This document shows positions 25,201-32,477 of a DNA stretch of 64,000 nt, piece after piece; the first letter of the stretch is position 1; every line of letters starts with the position of its first letter. The DNA comes from Pseudomonas crudilactis (lineage in GTDB: Bacteria > Pseudomonadota > Gammaproteobacteria > Pseudomonadales > Pseudomonadaceae): the NCBI RefSeq assembly GCF_013433315.1, contig NZ_WXVV01000010.1:124001-188000 (forward strand), in the 5' to 3' direction. The notes under the pieces are model-generated. The model had not been told where the DNA came from and did not search any database. It saw nothing but the letters and a program-made list of their open reading frames with translations. A program made the position numbers and the translations under genes.

Positions 25201-27126
25201 GCCGCCGCGTTCGGTCAGCAAGAAGCAGTGTGCCAGCGACAAAGGCGCTTTCGCCTCAGGGGTTTTCAGCGTGAGTGACCAGGCATCGGGGCGAAAGCCG
25301 TTGAGTGAGTGCCGATTGTCGCGTCTGGTGTGATCGGGATGGATCACGGTGTCGACGATCATCTGCTCGGCAGATTTCAGCGAGCCACTGAGCACTCGCA
25401 ATGCCGCTTCTGCGGTCACGCCGAGAAAGAGTGAGTGGGCCAACCGTGATTTCATGTTTTCCAGATAGTGGCGTTGCTCTTCGATGTGAGTAACAGGCTG
25501 AACTTTGAAGGAACTGGCGATCAAGGGCTCGATGTCCTGGCAGGTTTTCGCCACGGCGGCGGCTTTCTGCGCGCGAACCTGCGATGGCTGTTGAACACCG
25601 GTCAGCACCGGCCGCGTTGACCAGCGTGCCGCGGTTTCCATTTCCAGCAACCGCTGATGAAGCATGGCGCGGATATCCAGGGCTTTGTCGAACAGGGCAT
25701 GGATATCCACGCTGCCATCGCTGTGACGGGACACCTGCAAAGCGTATTCGATGTTCTGCCGCTGCTTGGTGATAATGGCCTCGAACAACACGTTGAAGAT
25801 CTCGCCGCCGACGCTTTCTCCAGTGACATGAGGTCGGTCAAAGCCGATAAAACGTTTGCGTTCCTCAAGGTTCAACAACCCGTACAGTTCGTCCTCGTGC
25901 CCGGCCGCATGGAACTTGCTCAATACGGTGTCCTTCAGATCCTGATAATCCTTGAGTACCTGCAGACCCATGGTCGGCGTGTACAGGAAGGCGTTGGCGT
26001 GACTGATCATCAACGAACCTGCAAGCTCGACATAGTTGGGTTCGTACTCCCACAGACGCACGTTTTCGATGGTCGGGCGCCGGGTCGGATAGGCTGCCGG
26101 ACGAATCATCTGATGCAGGGTGGCAAACTGGCTGGCGTCGATGATGTTGGTTTCGCGCTTGATCATCAGTTCGGCACGGGCCTGTTCCTCAAGCGCCTCA
26201 GCAAAGAATTTGCGCCTTGGCGCCCCCGTGGCAGAAGGCGCGTCCCAATAGCGCTCCATTTCGCGAAACAGCAGGACCCGCAATTTGTTTGCGGCCTGTT
26301 TGACGGCATCTTCCCAAACGCCCTGATCGTTATCGAACGGAGCACGCTGGGAATTGGCAAATTCATGCAGCTGGCCCGCTGGCCAATCCTGGTTGCGGTA
26401 ATACATCAGCACCGCTTCACTCAGGCTCACTGAATCGTGCCAGTGTCTGGCCGAACTGGCCGCCGCCACGGGGGCGCTGCCGTCAACGGGCGCATGGGTA
26501 TAGAAGTTGACGCGAGTCAGCGCCTGATTGATGTTGGGTAAACGGACGCGCAACAGATCATCGAGGATTTTTTCCACCAGGGGTGTGAGCGCCGGCAGCC
26601 GCTTCAACTCATCAAGCATGGCCACGGCGTTGACTTGCTGGGCCGCGAGAATGTGGTTTTTCTGGCTTTCGAAGATGTCGCCTTTGATCGTTTCATACGT
26701 CAGCGTGCGGTGCGTCTGCTCGCTGACTTTGCGGCGTTGAGCGAGCGAAAGAAACGCCAGCAGCGGGTCCTCTTCCTCGACCACCTGCAGGCGTTTCTCA
26801 AACAGTGTCTTCAGGATCGCGAGGCTTTCGTATTTTTTGATGCCGTCGTACGGCGTGTACAGGATCGCACCTTTGTCGTCAGGGGTTTCGCTGAGGATAA
26901 AACTGCCGGCCAGCGGTATGGGCTTCGCCGCGCCGACTTCGATGTAAATGCTTTGCGCGAGCATCGGTGGGGATTGTTGATTACGTAGCGCGTGAGTGCT
27001 CAGCTTTACATGAGCCAGCCAGTCGAAGTCCTTGCTGTTGAGGCTGTGGATTTTGCCCAGTTCTTTCCAGAGACCGGGGAAGTTCAGGGTTTCGGGGAAC
27101 AGGAGCGGGGCAGCGGGCTCAGGCAT
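22255..27126 (-). CDS. Large dermonecrotic-toxin-like protein with C-terminal HELSH motif
   Basis: 1623 residues, the largest gene in the window. It resembles the DUF6543 (dermonecrotic toxin domain) proteins common in Pseudomonas. A module built around [L/W]-Y/W-[T/A]-P appears four times: near 73-113 (GAILYTPYDGIKKYE), 367-406 (NAFLYTPTMGLQVLKDY), 631-678 (RVMVWTPALGLEAFES) and 992-1035 (LVLYAPYAEDVFREF). Each is followed by a Gln/Glu-Arg-rich helix. A Ser/Thr/Pro-rich linker (about 1175-1235) leads to a C-terminal unit with zinc-protease motif HELSH at 1487-1491 and nearby Glu residues. No signal peptide. No immunity gene is adjacent. Host-directed toxin is the best guess. Confidence 0.8.
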   Translation of the reverse strand: MPEPAAPLLFPETLNFPGLWKELGKIHSLNSKDFDWLAHVKLSTHALRNQQSPPMLAQSIYIEVGAAKPIPLAGSFILSETPDDKGAILYTPYDGIKKYESLAILKTLFEKRLQVVEEEDPLLAFLSLAQRRKVSEQTHRTLTYETIKGDIFESQKNHILAAQQVNAVAMLDELKRLPALTPLVEKILDDLLRVRLPNINQALTRVNFYTHAPVDGSAPVAAASSARHWHDSVSLSEAVLMYYRNQDWPAGQLHEFANSQRAPFDNDQGVWEDAVKQAANKLRVLLFREMERYWDAPSATGAPRRKFFAEALEEQARAELMIKRETNIIDASQFATLHQMIRPAAYPTRRPTIENVRLWEYEPNYVELAGSLMISHANAFLYTPTMGLQVLKDYQDLKDTVLSKFHAAGHEDELYGLLNLEERKRFIGFDRPHVTGESVGGEIFNVLFEAIITKQRQNIEYALQVSRHSDGSVDIHALFDKALDIRAMLHQRLLEMETAARWSTRPVLTGVQQPSQVRAQKAAAVAKTCQDIEPLIASSFKVQPVTHIEEQRHYLENMKSRLAHSLFLGVTAEAALRVLSGSLKSAEQMIVDTVIHPDHTRRDNRHSLNGFRPDAWSLTLKTPEAKAPLSLAHCFLLTERGGLDDLHSGRVMVWTPALGLEAFESIRAARLALGQRLEDRIGRLSLLENLLPQERQYHRQYTLGTLRLIEDSILENRVQSGIEHFIARCEEVRARFKGRAGLTSALACLTKTAFDTNLLRTIHLANAIDQQQSLPAWLGMAPVEEQQLHLELLEQWRRSVVDHKDYLSGLPTLADYVHQRLKALLDTRFAGSRLDPNDIQIIPNLALAGPARALTEFALNHINIAQGTGFKVASRTTTPLPANLDPATVRQLLLSLEIPTTFAQKVTAALSADDAEATQRKQRFLRQLPWQLLQHAHGLKLQQQLSASAFDYVCQVLDIPDGIARKTVEGAHAIVYPLSLIKTAGSTAVEALGLYMIGPGSGHQGPLVLYAPYAEDVFREFADEASVIAAINTPGSFQDLLIRRLPLAQQSVFRGLLQSSAGEVSEMTLAGNTISGNLLHRFFSDNLKLLPQLLNGQSSASAQSDWEAAKNLFSKSTSLISGLLPGKLSYVTFLWQAYKDFKDSAENLQDHHWTQALQSFIAGAVQMISLGRLTAEASAATQATPPRTAQTTTETSPITRVTDEDASAVESSPALVAPSWSQIRMTSPSRTELQPFETSAVALEDLKRDAKNGTYENPINKRLYTAIAGKVHQVDQPGAVWQIFGDEKPGPSLRLSGSRLLLAPDRYAVHYGKAISKLHQRYAVEPIRRALLEIEAIGMNEIRRRHPDKALQIQQAVDMARFYAFNSLHNLAQLKANVPGTRLDGFLRLFFGVDHIDKALLAKLHKAIVPICNALVDPGDDLMDTERFVVGSNTAMSSAIAFVLVNDRRKMVHFTEHFFDQKLGFYKGNLTIPFDVDGHAQAATLIHELSHQFSATEDFAFVEARRPFSDLINTLTAYGRDMRDVLEDFQNKALSLNTPKDQLFARWSKKRGSYVDLDKFPAAEDMSKKLLALTGSPTIDDARNAFFDRLSPNARIDVILHNADSIARLICEMGRQLDPAVTP

Positions 27127-27332
27127 TTTCGAGTCTCGGTAATAGCGCGATGGGCGCCAGAAATGAGGCTCAAGGCTAGGCGCATGGGACGGCGCTCAGG
27201 TGGTAGATAGTTATCGCTGGCAGTTTTTTGCAGTCGGCCAAGGGTTGACAGAGAGCAGGGGTGACGTGGTTAATCGCTGGGCAATTTGTTCGTACGCTGG
27301 TGTTCCCTCCAATAATTACTCTGGAGCTTCAG

Positions 27333-28391
27333 ATGTCTGCGCCACACGATCATGTCTCTGTCGCCGCTTCGTCGGTGTTATCACTTGAAGCATTGACGCA
27401 ACTGCTTGAAACGATTTTTTTGCGCCACGGCACCTCTGTCGAGGTCGCTCGGGTGTTGGCCGCCAACTGCGCCGGTGCTGAGCGAGATGGCGCGCACAGT
27501 CACGGAGTGTTCCGTATCCCCGGTTACGTCTCGACTCTGAAAAGCGGTTGGGTCAACGGCCACGCCGTGCCGCAAGTCGAAGATGTCGCCAGTGGATTTG
27601 TGCGGGTGGACGCTGGCAACGGGTTTGCTCAGCCTGCACTGGCGGCTGCGCGGTCGTTGCTGGTGGAAAAGGCCCGTGACGCCGGGATCGCCGTCTTGGC
27701 GATTCGCAACTCCCATCATTTCGCCGCGCTGTGGCCGGATGTCGAGCCGTTTGCCGATGAGGGGCTGGTGGCGCTCAGCGTGGTCAACAGCATGACCTGC
27801 GTGGTGCCACACGGCGCCGACCGGCCATTGTTCGGTACCAATCCGATTGCCTTTGCTGCGCCACGGGCCGGTGCCGCGCCGATTGTCTTCGATTTGGCCA
27901 CCAGCGCCATTGCCCATGGCGATGTGCAGATCGCCGCGCGCAAGGGCGAACGGCTAGCGGCCGGAATGGGCGTGGACAGCCTTGGACAGCCGACCCAGGA
28001 TCCGCAAGCGATTCTCGAAGGCGGTGCGTTGTTGCCGTTCGGTGGCCATAAAGGTTCGGCGTTGTCGATGATGGTCGAGTTGTTGGCGGCAGCGCTGACG
28101 GGGGGCAATTTTTCATTCGAGTTCGACTGGTCCAATCATCCCGGGGCGAAAACGCCATGGACCGGACAGTTGTTGATCGTCATCGACCCGAGCAAGGCTG
28201 CCGGGCAGAGTTTTGCCGAACGCAGTGGGGAATTGGTTCGGCAGATGCATGGCGTCGGGCTCAAGCGTTTACCGGGCGATCGCCGGCATTGGCAGCGCAG
28301 CAAATCGCTGGCTGAGGGTATTGTGCTGGATGCACAGACATTGGCGCAGTTGCGTGAGTTGGCGGGGGAGATCGAAAGGCCCTCACCCTAG
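27333..28391 (+). CDS. Ldh-family (malate/L-lactate/ketimine reductase) oxidoreductase
   Basis: 352-residue NAD(P)H-dependent oxidoreductase of the malate/lactate dehydrogenase family distinct from the classical Rossmann enzymes. Motifs are GAERDGAHSHGVFRIPGYV, AIRNSHHFAALWPDVEPFA, GTNPIAFAAPRAG, VFDLATSAIAHGDVQ and LLPFGGHKGSALSMMVELL. Pseudomonas members of this subgroup include the delta-1-piperideine/pyrroline-2-carboxylate reductase DpkA, acting in D-lysine and proline-related metabolism. The exact substrate is not decided here. ATG 27333 has GGAG six bases upstream. It is divergent from the toxin-like gene. Confidence 0.88.
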   Translation: MSAPHDHVSVAASSVLSLEALTQLLETIFLRHGTSVEVARVLAANCAGAERDGAHSHGVFRIPGYVSTLKSGWVNGHAVPQVEDVASGFVRVDAGNGFAQPALAAARSLLVEKARDAGIAVLAIRNSHHFAALWPDVEPFADEGLVALSVVNSMTCVVPHGADRPLFGTNPIAFAAPRAGAAPIVFDLATSAIAHGDVQIAARKGERLAAGMGVDSLGQPTQDPQAILEGGALLPFGGHKGSALSMMVELLAAALTGGNFSFEFDWSNHPGAKTPWTGQLLIVIDPSKAAGQSFAERSGELVRQMHGVGLKRLPGDRRHWQRSKSLAEGIVLDAQTLAQLRELAGEIERPSP

Positions 28392-28495
28392 CCCTCTCCC
28401 GGAGGGAGAGGGGACTGACCGAGGTGAATGGGTGAGGTTCGCCGACGTGAGAGATCGAGTCGAACTCGGGTTTTGAAAGCCCAAGGCCGTTAAAA
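28379..28495 (+). repeat. Dispersed CCCTCTCCC-type intergenic repeat, copy 1
   Basis: Begins within the last codons of the Ldh gene: CCTCACCCTAGCCCTCTCCC, a GAGGGAGAGGGG arm, GACTGACCGAGGTG, then a segment ending near GTCGAACTCGGGTTTTGAAA. The same blocks recur at 40795-41043 and 61478-61655, so this is a family of intergenic repeats able to form a hairpin. Confidence 0.8.
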
Positions 28496-28506
28496 CCTTT
28501 CAGGCA

Positions 28507-28540
28507 TAAAAAAGGCGAACCCCGCGGGTTCGCCTTTTTT
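28507..28540. terminator. Bidirectional intrinsic terminator
   Basis: AAAAGGCGAACC arm, loop around CCGCGG, and GGTTCGCCTTTT arm with flanking A and T runs, so both strands are served. It lies between the Ldh gene and the converging DUF883 gene. Confidence 0.9.
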
Positions 28541-28553
28541 GTGTGCGTTTGAC

Positions 28554-28871
28554 TCAGCGACGGCCGAGCAGCAAACCGACCACCAGACCGAAACCGGCGG
28601 AGATCGCCACGGTCTGCCATGGATGACCGCCGATGTAGCTTTCGGTGGCATCGACCGCCGGTTTGGTGCGATCACGTACGCTCGACACCGAGTCCAGCGC
28701 CTGCTGCAGTTTCAGGGCGATTTGTCCGCGCAGCGTTTCCGCTTCTTCGCCGACCAGTGAGGCGCTGCTCTTGAGCAGTTTGTCCGACTCTTCGATCAGA
28801 GCCTGAAGTTCGCTGAAGGCCTGATCCTTGATTTGATCTTCGGCGGCTTGCACGGCGGATTTGCGGGCCAT
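28554..28871 (-). CDS. DUF883 (ElaB/YqjD-like) membrane-anchored ribosome-binding-type protein
   Basis: 105 residues. A long helical segment (EDQIKDQAFSELQALIEESD onward) is followed by a C-terminal membrane anchor (WQTVAISAGFGLVVGLLLGR) ending in RR. This is the ElaB/YqjD/YgaM layout; YqjD of E. coli binds ribosomes in stationary phase at the membrane. AAGGAG precedes the ATG at 28871. Function in this organism is inferred from the family. Confidence 0.88.
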   Translation of the reverse strand: MARKSAVQAAEDQIKDQAFSELQALIEESDKLLKSSASLVGEEAETLRGQIALKLQQALDSVSSVRDRTKPAVDATESYIGGHPWQTVAISAGFGLVVGLLLGRR

Positions 28872-29025
28872 TGGGTGACTCCTTGCAGTTGAATGGACAG
28901 TGATCAATGGAGTGTGGCGCTTGCTGAAAAGTTGCACTGAATTTAGGACAGAAAGAAAATCCTGCGCGGGAGATTTCCGTCGAGCGTGTAAGATGTCGCC
29001 ATTTTACGCAGCAGGATAATTCCCC

Positions 29026-29280
29026 ATGAGTTTCAATCTGGCCGACAAATCCCTCGCAGAGCGCGCTGCGCTGGAAGACGAGAAATCCCGTCTGTTCGAA
29101 CTCTGGCAGAACAATCTGGGCAAAGCCAAAGGCGAAGCCGCGCGTTTGTTCGGCGAGCGTGGCAAGCGCAAAGGCAAATGGGCCGAGTGGGTCCGCGCGG
29201 AACTGGACGGCATGTCGCCGCCGGAGTTCGCCAACATGGTGCGCAGTGAAGTCAATCGCCTGATGGCCGCCAACAAGTAA
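29026..29280 (+). CDS. Conserved small protein of unknown function
   Basis: 84 residues, highly charged and probably all-helical: LAERAALEDEKSRLFELWQN, GKAKGEAARLFGERGKRKGK, then SPPEFANMVRSEVNRLMAA. No signal peptide or membrane segment. AGGA lies upstream of the ATG at 29026. The stop is five bases from that of the converging LysR gene. I do not recognise a characterised family. Confidence 0.8.
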   Translation: MSFNLADKSLAERAALEDEKSRLFELWQNNLGKAKGEAARLFGERGKRKGKWAEWVRAELDGMSPPEFANMVRSEVNRLMAANK

Positions 29281-29284
29281 CAAC

Positions 29285-30193
29285 TCAGGTGAACGTCGCG
29301 GCAATCGCCTCGCGGACTTTGACCACCACCGGATCGATCTGCGTGCTGGTGCGCCAGCCCAGTTCGATCGGATAACGCGGCAATTGCAGCGGGCAGGGCA
29401 ACAGTGCCAGACCACTGAGCGCGGCGATGCTCTCGGCGGCATGCGCCGGAATTGTCGCCACCGCGCGACTGCCTTTGAGCAAGTACGGCAGCGCGGCGAA
29501 ATGCGTGGTCGAGGCGCACACCCGGCGACTCAGACCCAGCGCCGCCAGGCCCTCATCGGTGATCCCGATAAAACCGCCGGACGACACCAGAATGTGCTCG
29601 CGGGCGACGAACTCGTCGAGGTCGATCTGCTGCTGGCCGGGCGCCAGGCTCGCTGGATCGAGCAGACAGGCATAGCCGCCTTCGCCCAACACCTGACGAC
29701 TGAGCAAGCGTTCGGCAAAACCGCCGGCGGTGATCGCCAGATCGATGCTGCGCTCCATCAAGGCGCTGGCGACAATCTGGCTGTGGGTCTGGCGAAAGAT
29801 CAGTCGAAGTTTCGGTGCGCTGCGGGCAATTTCCTCGATCAGCCGGCGACCGTAGGCAATCTCGAAGTCGTCCGATAGCCCTACGGTAACCGAGCGACCC
29901 TCGTATTGATTGGCCGCCGGGTCGACCATCGCCAGGCTTTGCCGACACTTGTTCAATGCTTCGCTGACTACCGGTTTCAGTTGATTGGCCTTGAGCGTCG
30001 GTGCCAACCCGCGCCCGGTGCGCACGAACAATTGATCGCCATAGACCTCGCGTAACCGCCGCAGCGCCGCACTGACCGCCGATTGCGTGACGCCCAGCCG
30101 CAGCGCTGCGCGGCTGGCACTGGATTCTTCATGCAGGGCTTCGAAGACTTTCAGCAGATTGAGGTCGACCGTGGCGATATTCATTTGGCTCAT
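29285..30193 (-). CDS. LysR-family transcriptional regulator, divergent from nitrilase
   Basis: 302 residues. N-terminal helix-turn-helix: VDLNLLKVFEALHEESSASR, then AALRLGVTQSAVSAALRRLR (recognition helix). The C-terminal effector domain begins near VTVGLSDDFEIAYGRRLIEE. It is divergent from the nitrilase gene with an 84-base gap, the usual LysR arrangement, so it probably controls the nitrilase and itself. The start could also be the ATG nine bases further in. No T-N11-A site was assigned with confidence. Confidence 0.9.
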   Translation of the reverse strand: MSQMNIATVDLNLLKVFEALHEESSASRAALRLGVTQSAVSAALRRLREVYGDQLFVRTGRGLAPTLKANQLKPVVSEALNKCRQSLAMVDPAANQYEGRSVTVGLSDDFEIAYGRRLIEEIARSAPKLRLIFRQTHSQIVASALMERSIDLAITAGGFAERLLSRQVLGEGGYACLLDPASLAPGQQQIDLDEFVAREHILVSSGGFIGITDEGLAALGLSRRVCASTTHFAALPYLLKGSRAVATIPAHAAESIAALSGLALLPCPLQLPRYPIELGWRTSTQIDPVVVKVREAIAATFT

Positions 30194-30277
30194 ATCATTC
30201 AGCAGCGAGAGGGGCTTTATTCATGATCGCGTGGCGCCGCAGAATCAGCAACATCTGAACCTGATGGAGTCACCTCG

Positions 30278-31201
30278 ATGCCCAAATCAATTGTTGCTGC
30301 GCTGCAAATCGGCGCCTTGCCCGAAGGCAAAGACGCCACCCTGGAACAGATTCTGAGTTGGGAAGGCGCGATCATCGAATCCGGCGCGGCGCTGGTGGTG
30401 ATGCCGGAAGCACTGCTGGGCGGTTATCCGAAAGGCGAGGGCTTCGGCACGCAATTGGGTTATCGCCTGCCTGAGGGCCGCGAAGCCTACGCTCGTTACT
30501 TCGCCAATGCGATCGATGTGCCGGGCGCCGAGACGCAAGCGCTGGCGGGGCTGTCGGCGCGCACCGGGGCCAATCTGGTGATCGGCGTGATCGAACGCGC
30601 AGGCAGCACGTTGTATTGCACGGCGCTGTATTTCGACCCGCAGGCAGGGCTTATCGGCAAACACCGCAAACTGATGCCCACCGGCACCGAACGACTGATC
30701 TGGGGCAAGGGCGACGGCTCGACCTTGCCGGTGTTTGACACCCAGGTCGGCAAGCTCGGCGCGGTGGTGTGCTGGGAAAACATGATGCCGCTGCTGCGCA
30801 CGGCGATGTATGCCAAAGGCATTGAAGTCTGGTGCGCGCCGACCGTGGACGAGCGTGAAATGTGGCAAGTCAGCATGCGCCACATCGCCCATGAAGGTCG
30901 CTGCTTTGTGGTCAGTGCGTGTCAGGTGCAAGCATCGCCTCAGGCGCTGGGTGTCGAGATTGCCAATTGGCCGGCGGAGCGTCCGCTGATTGCCGGTGGC
31001 AGCGTGATTGTCGGGCCGATGGGCGATGTGCTGGCGGGACCGTTGCGCGGCGAGGCGGGGTTGCTCACGGCGGAAATCGACACCGATGAACTGGTGCGCG
31101 CGCGGTATGACTACGATGTGGTCGGCCACTATGCGCGGCCGGATGTGTTTGAGTTGAGTGTGGATGAGCGGGCCAAACCGGGTGTGCGCTTCAACACATA
31201 G
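30278..31201 (+). CDS. Nitrilase (carbon-nitrogen hydrolase family)
   Basis: 307 residues of the nitrilase superfamily, branch 1 in appearance. The catalytic triad is visible: Glu44 in [19 protein letters not shown], Lys131 in [19 protein letters not shown] and Cys165 in [18 protein letters not shown]. Also typical are [20 protein letters not shown] and the C-terminal half ending [14 protein letters not shown]. Such enzymes convert nitriles to the carboxylic acid and ammonia; arylacetonitrilase or aliphatic use cannot be separated here. GGAG is eight bases before the ATG. The divergent LysR gene suggests substrate-induced expression. Confidence 0.92.
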   Translation: MPKSIVAALQIGALPEGKDATLEQILSWEGAIIESGAALVVMPEALLGGYPKGEGFGTQLGYRLPEGREAYARYFANAIDVPGAETQALAGLSARTGANLVIGVIERAGSTLYCTALYFDPQAGLIGKHRKLMPTGTERLIWGKGDGSTLPVFDTQVGKLGAVVCWENMMPLLRTAMYAKGIEVWCAPTVDEREMWQVSMRHIAHEGRCFVVSACQVQASPQALGVEIANWPAERPLIAGGSVIVGPMGDVLAGPLRGEAGLLTAEIDTDELVRARYDYDVVGHYARPDVFELSVDERAKPGVRFNT

Positions 31202-31223
31202 GGTACTGCCTGACACCGAACCC

Positions 31224-31313
31224 TGTAGGAGTGAGCCTGCTCGCGATAGCGGTCTGCCAGACACCATAATCGTTAACTGACAGATTGCTATCGCGAGCAG
31301 GCTCACTCCTACA
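31224..31313. repeat. REP doublet, inverted pair (GCGAGCAGGCTCACTCCTAC type)
   Basis: TGTAGGAGTGAGCCTGCTCG (31224-31243) faces CGAGCAGGCTCACTCCTACA (31292-31311 within 31287-31313). It is a sequence variant of the other REP class and occurs again at 49710-49798. It lies between the 3' ends of the nitrilase and the GNAT gene. Confidence 0.9.
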
Positions 31314-31337
31314 ATGGATCGGTGGTGTGTCTGGAAA

Positions 31338-31883
31338 TCAGTGGCGCTTCAGCCATTCTTCGCGGGTGATTTCCCACAGCTCCCGAGGAAAACGCCCTCC
31401 GACAAAATCACCTTCATCTGTCCGAATCAAACGCATCCCTGCGCGCTCCGAGAGCTTGCGCGAGCCAATGTTCGGCGCCGCTTTCGGTACGCGCATCACC
31501 GGGCGTTGCAGAACGTTGAACCAGTAATCGGTCACCACTGCGCAAGCTTCAGTCATCAAGCCCTGACCTTGCCACGCCGGCGCCAGCCAGAAACCACGGT
31601 GGTTGTCGGCCTGATCCATCAGGCTGATCTTGCCGATCAATTGCTCCGGTGCCGATTTCAGGCGAATCGTCCAAGGCCATTCCTTACCCGCTGCAACCGC
31701 CGGCAAGACAATGTCACGCAGGTAGGCGAAAGCACCGTCCTCCGGATACGGCCATGGCACGGCCGCGTTCAGATAACGCACCACGTCCCAATGCGGAAAT
31801 TCGCGTTGCACGGCTTCGGCATCCGCCAGTTGCAACGGGCGCAGGATCAGTCGTTCGGTGTACAGCGTCGGCATGTCTTCCAT
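31338..31883 (-). CDS. RimJ/RimL-like GNAT N-acetyltransferase
   Basis: 181 residues. The order TERLILRPLQLADAEAVQRE, a central beta region (GKISLMDQADNHRGFWLAPA), the acetyl-CoA loop WQGQGLMTEACAVVTDYWF and VPKAAPNIGSRKLSERAGMR is that of the Acetyltransf_3 (ribosomal-protein N-acetyltransferase-like) group. The natural acceptor is unknown; many such proteins acetylate protein N-termini or small amines. A second ATG nine bases in is possible. Confidence 0.87.
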   Translation of the reverse strand: MEDMPTLYTERLILRPLQLADAEAVQREFPHWDVVRYLNAAVPWPYPEDGAFAYLRDIVLPAVAAGKEWPWTIRLKSAPEQLIGKISLMDQADNHRGFWLAPAWQGQGLMTEACAVVTDYWFNVLQRPVMRVPKAAPNIGSRKLSERAGMRLIRTDEGDFVGGRFPRELWEITREEWLKRH

Positions 31884-31936
31884 AAACCTGCAGCTTCCCT
31901 GAATGTCTTTAATGAACGAGGCAGGTTAGCGCATCT

Positions 31937-32410
31937 TTACCAGGTCGCGGCGGTGGCCTTGGGCAGGCTGAGTTTGCCGCTGTCGACAAAGCGCATGGTG
32001 CCGAACAGACCGCTGGCAAGCTTGCCGCGCAGCACATAGGGCAGGTTATCGAGGGTTTGCGTTTGACTCAGGCCCAGCGTCTGGCGCAGTACCGAAAACG
32101 CCGAGATGCTGACCGGTACGCTAACAATGGCCTCGGAAAACCTTGGGATTGAACCGCTTTGATCGCTGACACCCGAGGCCAGTGAATGGCCGTTGACCTC
32201 TAGATCCAGCGCAATGCCGTTGTAGTCGATGGCCGTCTCATTGGGGTTCTGTACGCGAATCTTGATGGCGAAGCGCACTTCCAGATCCTGGCTCGGCAAC
32301 GGCTCGAGGCCAACCACGTTGATGTTCACCGGATCACGGTTGGGGAATAGCGCGCAGGCGCTGAGCGACAGCAGCAGTAACGACAGAATGACGGCTTGGA
32401 AACGGCGCAT
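31937..32410 (-). CDS. LEA type 2 family lipoprotein
   Basis: 157 residues with a lipoprotein signal: VILSLLLLSLSAC, Cys at about 19. The rest is a water-stress/LEA_2 beta-sandwich domain (NINVVGLEPLPSQDLEVRFA; IRVQNPNETAIDYNGIALDL). Such proteins are attached to the inner or outer membrane; the function is poorly known. ATG 32410 is chosen over the longer frame because the signal starts there. A terminator separates it from the permease gene upstream on the same strand. Confidence 0.85.
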   Translation of the reverse strand: MRRFQAVILSLLLLSLSACALFPNRDPVNINVVGLEPLPSQDLEVRFAIKIRVQNPNETAIDYNGIALDLEVNGHSLASGVSDQSGSIPRFSEAIVSVPVSISAFSVLRQTLGLSQTQTLDNLPYVLRGKLASGLFGTMRFVDSGKLSLPKATAATW

Positions 32411-32425
32411 AAACGGTCTCTCAAC

Positions 32426-32458
32426 AAAAAAGGGCTGAACCGTTGCCGGCTCAGCCCT
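32426..32458 (-). terminator. Intrinsic terminator of the permease gene
   Basis: AGGGCTGA (32431-32438) pairs with TCAGCCCT (32451-32458); the minus strand then runs into six T residues. It lies between the permease stop and the LEA2 gene start. Confidence 0.85.
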
Positions 32459-32477
32459 TTCTATCAAAGGCCAGACG

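Noticed and set aside
22255..27126. Polymorphic toxin with cognate immunity gene
   Set aside because: The neighbouring genes (PepSY protein, Ldh-family enzyme) do not look like immunity proteins, and both are on the other strand.
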